Source of the DNA: Novosphingobium sp. IK01
Lineage (GTDB): Bacteria > Pseudomonadota > Alphaproteobacteria > Sphingomonadales > Sphingomonadaceae
DNA length: 64,000 nt
Direction of reading: 5' to 3'
Assembly (NCBI RefSeq): GCF_033242265.1
Contig: NZ_BTFW01000003.1
Span: 1-64,000 of the forward strand
The notes beneath the pieces are model-generated. The model made no database searches. It saw nothing but the letters and a program-made list of their open reading frames with translations, and was not told the origin of the DNA. The position numbers and the translations under genes are program-made. Of the stretch, positions 61,208 to 64,000 are shown piece after piece. Position 1 is the first letter of the stretch, and every line of letters starts with the position of its first letter.

Positions 61208-61391
61208 ATGAAGATGAAGCGCATACTGTTTTGCTTCTCTGCGGCGATCGCAACGACGTCCGCAAATGCCTCAAGCGAGAATGCGTGGGCCAAGTTTCAG
61301 CTCGAAGTGGCGCAGCGCTGCGCGGTCGCAAGCAAGCTTGATCACGCACACATCTCCGAAATTGTTAATTTCGACGAAAGCTTGGGAAAGG
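61208..61391 (+). pseudogene. Secreted-protein gene cut by IS6 copy D
   Basis: Starts MKMKRILFCFSAAIATTSAN ASSENAWAKF (signal peptide likely cleaved after SANA), continues QLEVAQRCAVASKLDHAHIS and EIVNFDESLGK, then enters the IS6 end at 61392. The start is 9 bases after the reductase stop, so it was in the same operon. Confidence 0.55.
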
Positions 61392-62273
61392 GGCTCTGTT
61401 GCAAACATTGGTGACGGCCGGGCAGCGTCACCCCGTCTGGGGATCAGGCAGCATTGGCAAAATGCTGATTGAGCACGTCCATGGCCTCGGTCATGACCGA
61501 GGGGCCAATGCCAAATGCTCTTTCGATCAGACGCACCTCTCCCCTGATCCCTGGCTGCAGGCACCATGCCCGGGCTTGCCCTTTGCGCAGGGCGCGCATG
61601 ACCTCGAAGCCCTTGATCGTGGCGTAGGCTGTCGGCATCGATTTGAAACCACGCACGGGCTTGATCAACAATTTGAGCTTGCCATGGTCGGCCTCGAGCA
61701 CGTTGTTCAGGTATTTTACCTGCCGGTGTTCGGTTTCCAGGGCGAGCTTCCCTTCTCGTTTCAACTCGGCGATTGCGACGCCGTAGCTGGGGGCCTTGTC
61801 GGTGTTGAGTTTCGTTGGCTTCTCCCAGCCCTTCAGCCCGCGAAGGGCCTTTCCCAGAAAGCGCTTCGCGGCTTTGGCGCTGCGGGTCGACGAGAGGAAG
61901 AAGTCGATCGTGTCGCCCCTTTTGTCGACCGCCCGGTACAGGTAGGTCCATTTGCCCCGAACCTTGACGTAGGTCTCATCCAGACGCCAGCTCGGATCAA
62001 AGCCTTGCCGCCAGAACCAACGCAACCGCTTCTCCATCTCCGGCGCATAGCGCTGCACCCAGCGATAGATGGTCGTGTGATCGACATCGATGCCACGTTC
62101 CGCCAGCATTTCCTCGAGATCGCGGTAGCTGATGCCGTACCGGCAGTACCAGCGGACCGCCCATAGGATGACCTCGCCGGTAAAATGCCGCCCTTTGAAA
62201 TCGTCCATCACAACCGACCTTACCAATCCAAGGGCCCAACCTTGGCAACCGCATCAGAGTTTGCAACAGAGCC
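61392..62273 (-). mobile_element. IS6-family element, copy D (intact)
   Basis: An 882-base copy with both GGCTCTGTTGCAAA-type ends, opposite in orientation to A. Flanks (gggaaagg left, ttacggtc right) do not match. It separates the reductase operon from the foreign-looking acid phosphatase region. Confidence 0.9.
61444..62208 (-). CDS. IS6-family transposase (copy D)
   Basis: A 254-residue intact transposase that, in the stretches compared, reads the same as copy A, including the Gln in WRQGFDPSWRL that is Arg in copies B and C. All three catalytic acidic residues are present. Confidence 0.92.
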   Translation of the reverse strand: MDDFKGRHFTGEVILWAVRWYCRYGISYRDLEEMLAERGIDVDHTTIYRWVQRYAPEMEKRLRWFWRQGFDPSWRLDETYVKVRGKWTYLYRAVDKRGDTIDFFLSSTRSAKAAKRFLGKALRGLKGWEKPTKLNTDKAPSYGVAIAELKREGKLALETEHRQVKYLNNVLEADHGKLKLLIKPVRGFKSMPTAYATIKGFEVMRALRKGQARAWCLQPGIRGEVRLIERAFGIGPSVMTEAMDVLNQHFANAA

Positions 62274-63524
62274 TTACGGTCGGCCTTGGGCAGCTGTGGT
62301 GGGGCGCAGGGTTTTGAGCGAGGGGCCGCTGGCAATCAACTGTATGTCCGCCGTGGGGTCTGGTGGGGTGAGTGCGCGCAACTCTTCCAGTCCCTGATGG
62401 AACAGTCTTACGGCTATGTATGGGCCGTGGGCTGTACGCCAGAGTTCAAAGGCCAGCGTTGTGTTGGGGGCAGTGGGGTCGGGTTGGTCGGTAAAGGACC
62501 AGTCCAGCCCATATAATGTGGCCAGCGCGTCCAGGTTGGTGTCATGGCCGGACAGCACAAGCAGGCGTGCCTGCGCCATGTTGGCGGGCAGGTCGGGTGT
62601 GACTTTGCCTGCAAGGGTGTTCTGCACGGCCAGCGCCATGCCAGCCCCTTTGTGCGCTGCCAGTGTGGGCAGGCGGCGGATCAGCCAGCTTTCTGCAATA
62701 TGAAGAGGGAAAACCTGCCCGATCAGGGGGGAAGGGGCCGTCTGGCCAAAGGGTTCGGCCTGTTCTGGCAAACCCTGTGCGTATTCAAGCAGCAGGTTTT
62801 CTGCCGCTGTGCCACCTGTGGCAAGGCCGCCCTCAAGGTGGGGTTTGCCTTTTTTCCATGCCAGTGTCGCAACATCGGCACTCAGGCAGTGTGGTGTGTC
62901 GGTGGTGCAGGCGGTGGGGGCCAGCACCTCTTGCAGTGTGTGTAGCGCCTGCGCCACTGTGGGGGACAGGGCGCGCGCGCGCTGTGCGAACTCCTGCGTA
63001 ATGGCGCTTTGGTCCTGCACGCTCAGGGGGGTGGGAGACCCCGCAAAAATCGGGTCCTCCTGCCCATCGCTCAATGCGTGTGCATGCAGGGTACAGCCGG
63101 GGGCCAGATGTTCGGCCCACAGGCTCCCGCTTTCACGCGTGCGGTGGTGCTTGGCGTCGGACCATATGGCAAGGCTGCCCGGCTGGGGGCAGCCGGTGGC
63201 AGGCAGCAGGCCAGCCTGTGTGTAATGCGCGCGCACCATGCCCACCATCTGGGCCAGCGCAAGCTTGCCGTGTTCGGTCAACTCACCCGGTGCCACAGGC
63301 CATTGCGCCCATGCGTGGCCGGTCTGGGCTTGCAGGGTTTGCGGGTCTTTTGTGGGGCTGCGAATGCCGTGGCGGGCCAGCAGCACCACCCGCTCCAGCA
63401 CGGTCCCCTGGGGAGGGTGGGCCGCGTGGGGGGCGGCCGGTGCCTGTTCCGGTGTGGTGGGTGTGGGCGCAGCAAGGGCAGGTGTTGCCGCAAGCAGGGC
63501 GCAGGACAGTAAAAGATGTCTCAT
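62274..63524 (-). CDS. Histidine acid phosphatase (phytase/AppA-like)
   Basis: A 416-residue secreted phosphatase. Signal peptide MRHLLLSCALLAATPALAA, then the catalytic RHGIRSP motif at residues 51-57 and the proton-donor motif SGHDTNLDALATLYG near 325. Such enzymes release phosphate from phytate or sugar phosphates in the periplasm. ATG overlaps the stop of an upstream TonB receptor (ATGA). The stop codon TAA sits directly on the IS6 end at 62273, so the C-terminus may be shortened. The T/G-rich, G-run-rich sequence differs from the rest of the window. Confidence 0.87.
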   Translation of the reverse strand: MRHLLLSCALLAATPALAAPTPTTPEQAPAAPHAAHPPQGTVLERVVLLARHGIRSPTKDPQTLQAQTGHAWAQWPVAPGELTEHGKLALAQMVGMVRAHYTQAGLLPATGCPQPGSLAIWSDAKHHRTRESGSLWAEHLAPGCTLHAHALSDGQEDPIFAGSPTPLSVQDQSAITQEFAQRARALSPTVAQALHTLQEVLAPTACTTDTPHCLSADVATLAWKKGKPHLEGGLATGGTAAENLLLEYAQGLPEQAEPFGQTAPSPLIGQVFPLHIAESWLIRRLPTLAAHKGAGMALAVQNTLAGKVTPDLPANMAQARLLVLSGHDTNLDALATLYGLDWSFTDQPDPTAPNTTLAFELWRTAHGPYIAVRLFHQGLEELRALTPPDPTADIQLIASGPSLKTLRPTTAAQGRP

Positions 63525-63811
63525 GGCATGGTCACCGCAAGGTTGAAGAAGACGCTACGCCCGGGGTTGCGACAGTAAAGGGGGGTTCTATCGTAGTTCT
63601 GGTTCCCCGCAAAGTTGCTGACCGAACGGTTGTTGAACAGGTTGCCAATTTTAAGGCTCGGCGTAATTTCACGGAAGACGCTGCCAATATTATGGATGCG
63701 CCAGCCCATGGCAAGGTCGGCGGTTGTGTTGGAGCCGATTTTATACTGGTTGGCAAACTGGGTGTTGCCAGCAGAGGTGGTGATGCTGTCCAGCCCCCAG
63801 TGTTTGCCAAC
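63521..63811 (-). pseudogene. TonB-dependent receptor C-terminal fragment
   Basis: Barrel-end sequence: LDSITTSAGNTQFANQYKIG, SNTTADLAMGWRIHNIGSVF, SLKIGNLFNNRSVSNFAGNQ, and the terminal GRSVFFNLAVTMP. Everything upstream is lost at the IS3 end at 63812. It preceded the acid phosphatase in one operon. Confidence 0.8.
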
Positions 63812-64000
63812 TGACCTGACCCCCAGCTTTCCTCCAGCTGGGATTAGAGCCGGGCGGTTGTTTTGCGCATGAGCGCGGTTGAAGCAATGGGCTGCGTAGC
63901 GGAGCCCGTAGGGCGTAGCGAAGCAGGCCATTGCTTATCCAGTTCGGCGGCGAAGGCCGCCGGGGTCTCGTATCCAAGAGCCGAGTGTGGTCTTTCCCGG
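63812..64000 (-). mobile_element. IS3-family element, partial (runs off the window)
   Basis: The end TGACCTGACCCCCAGCTTTC at 63812 looks like an IS3-family terminal repeat. The minus-strand frame 64000-63844 reads RERPHSALGYETPAAFAAEL then DKQWPASLRP, the C-terminus of an IS3-type orfB. The remainder is outside the window. Confidence 0.7.

Noticed and set aside
61399..62166. Plus-strand frame inside IS6 copy D (also opposite copies A and B)
   Set aside because: It recurs in every IS6 copy because it is the complement of the transposase.

Overview
The window looks like part of a large secondary replicon (megaplasmid or chromid) of a sphingomonad-type alphaproteobacterium. The DNA is GC-rich. 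It carries a ParA-ParB-RepA (RPA-type) replication and partition block with iterons and a DnaA-like box. It also has TonB-dependent receptors with FecI/FecR signalling, a DUF748 envelope protein, and a dense load of IS6, IS21, IS3, IS110, IS256 and Tn3 elements of the kind common in these plasmids. The genus is inferred from gene families, not from a search.

Bases 1-18,000 are a fairly intact backbone: a carboxymuconolactone decarboxylase-like gene divergent from a thiol-sensor-like ArsR regulator, the SbcD/SbcC nuclease, a RES/Xre toxin-antitoxin pair, a DUF748 protein, oriV with repA-parB-parA, an outer-membrane phospholipase A, an MgtC-like membrane protein and a MetY-like sulfhydrylase. 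Bases 18,000-23,500 are a transposon graveyard: a 5'-truncated resolvase and a 5'-truncated Tn3 transposase on either side of an IS21-family element whose istA and istB are fused in frame, then a second broken IS21. Bases 23,500-32,500 return to ordinary genes: a Phd/PIN toxin-antitoxin pair, a hydrolase/LysR pair, and a FecI-FecR-TonB receptor-PhoD operon that probably scavenges phosphoesters.

From 32,545 to the end the DNA is a mosaic joined by four IS6 (IS6100-like) copies, none with a target duplication. It holds fdhD with a cut mobA, an encapsulin with its DyP peroxidase cargo, an atpD remnant split by a complete Tn3-family transposon with a target duplication, an MFS/MarR pair, and a nitric-oxide cluster (truncated globin, DUF1971 protein, flavohaemoglobin) behind an NsrR-like palindrome. 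A sodB remnant is cut by an IS3 element, which contains two IS110 insertions, one of them itself split by an IS256 element with a 9-bp duplication.

Bases 54,134-57,926 form a small cargo island. Its core is a three-gene operon: a small protein that reads like a ubiquitin-like (multiubiquitin-type) beta-grasp protein, a CBASS CD-NTase with an AGS-C-like sensor domain, and an S-4TM membrane effector. This anti-phage module, with a ubiquitin-like gene but no visible E1, E2 or JAB partner, is the most interesting locus. The last part holds a virB4 remnant, chimeric transposase debris, a monooxygenase/reductase pair, and an acid phosphatase with a cut TonB receptor whose base composition looks foreign (acetic-acid-bacterium-like).

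The working themes are replicon maintenance (ParAB/RepA, toxin-antitoxin pairs), phosphate scavenging (PhoD and histidine acid phosphatase, each beside a TonB receptor), oxidative and nitrosative stress defence (DyP-encapsulin, Hmp, SOD remnant), and phage defence (CBASS).
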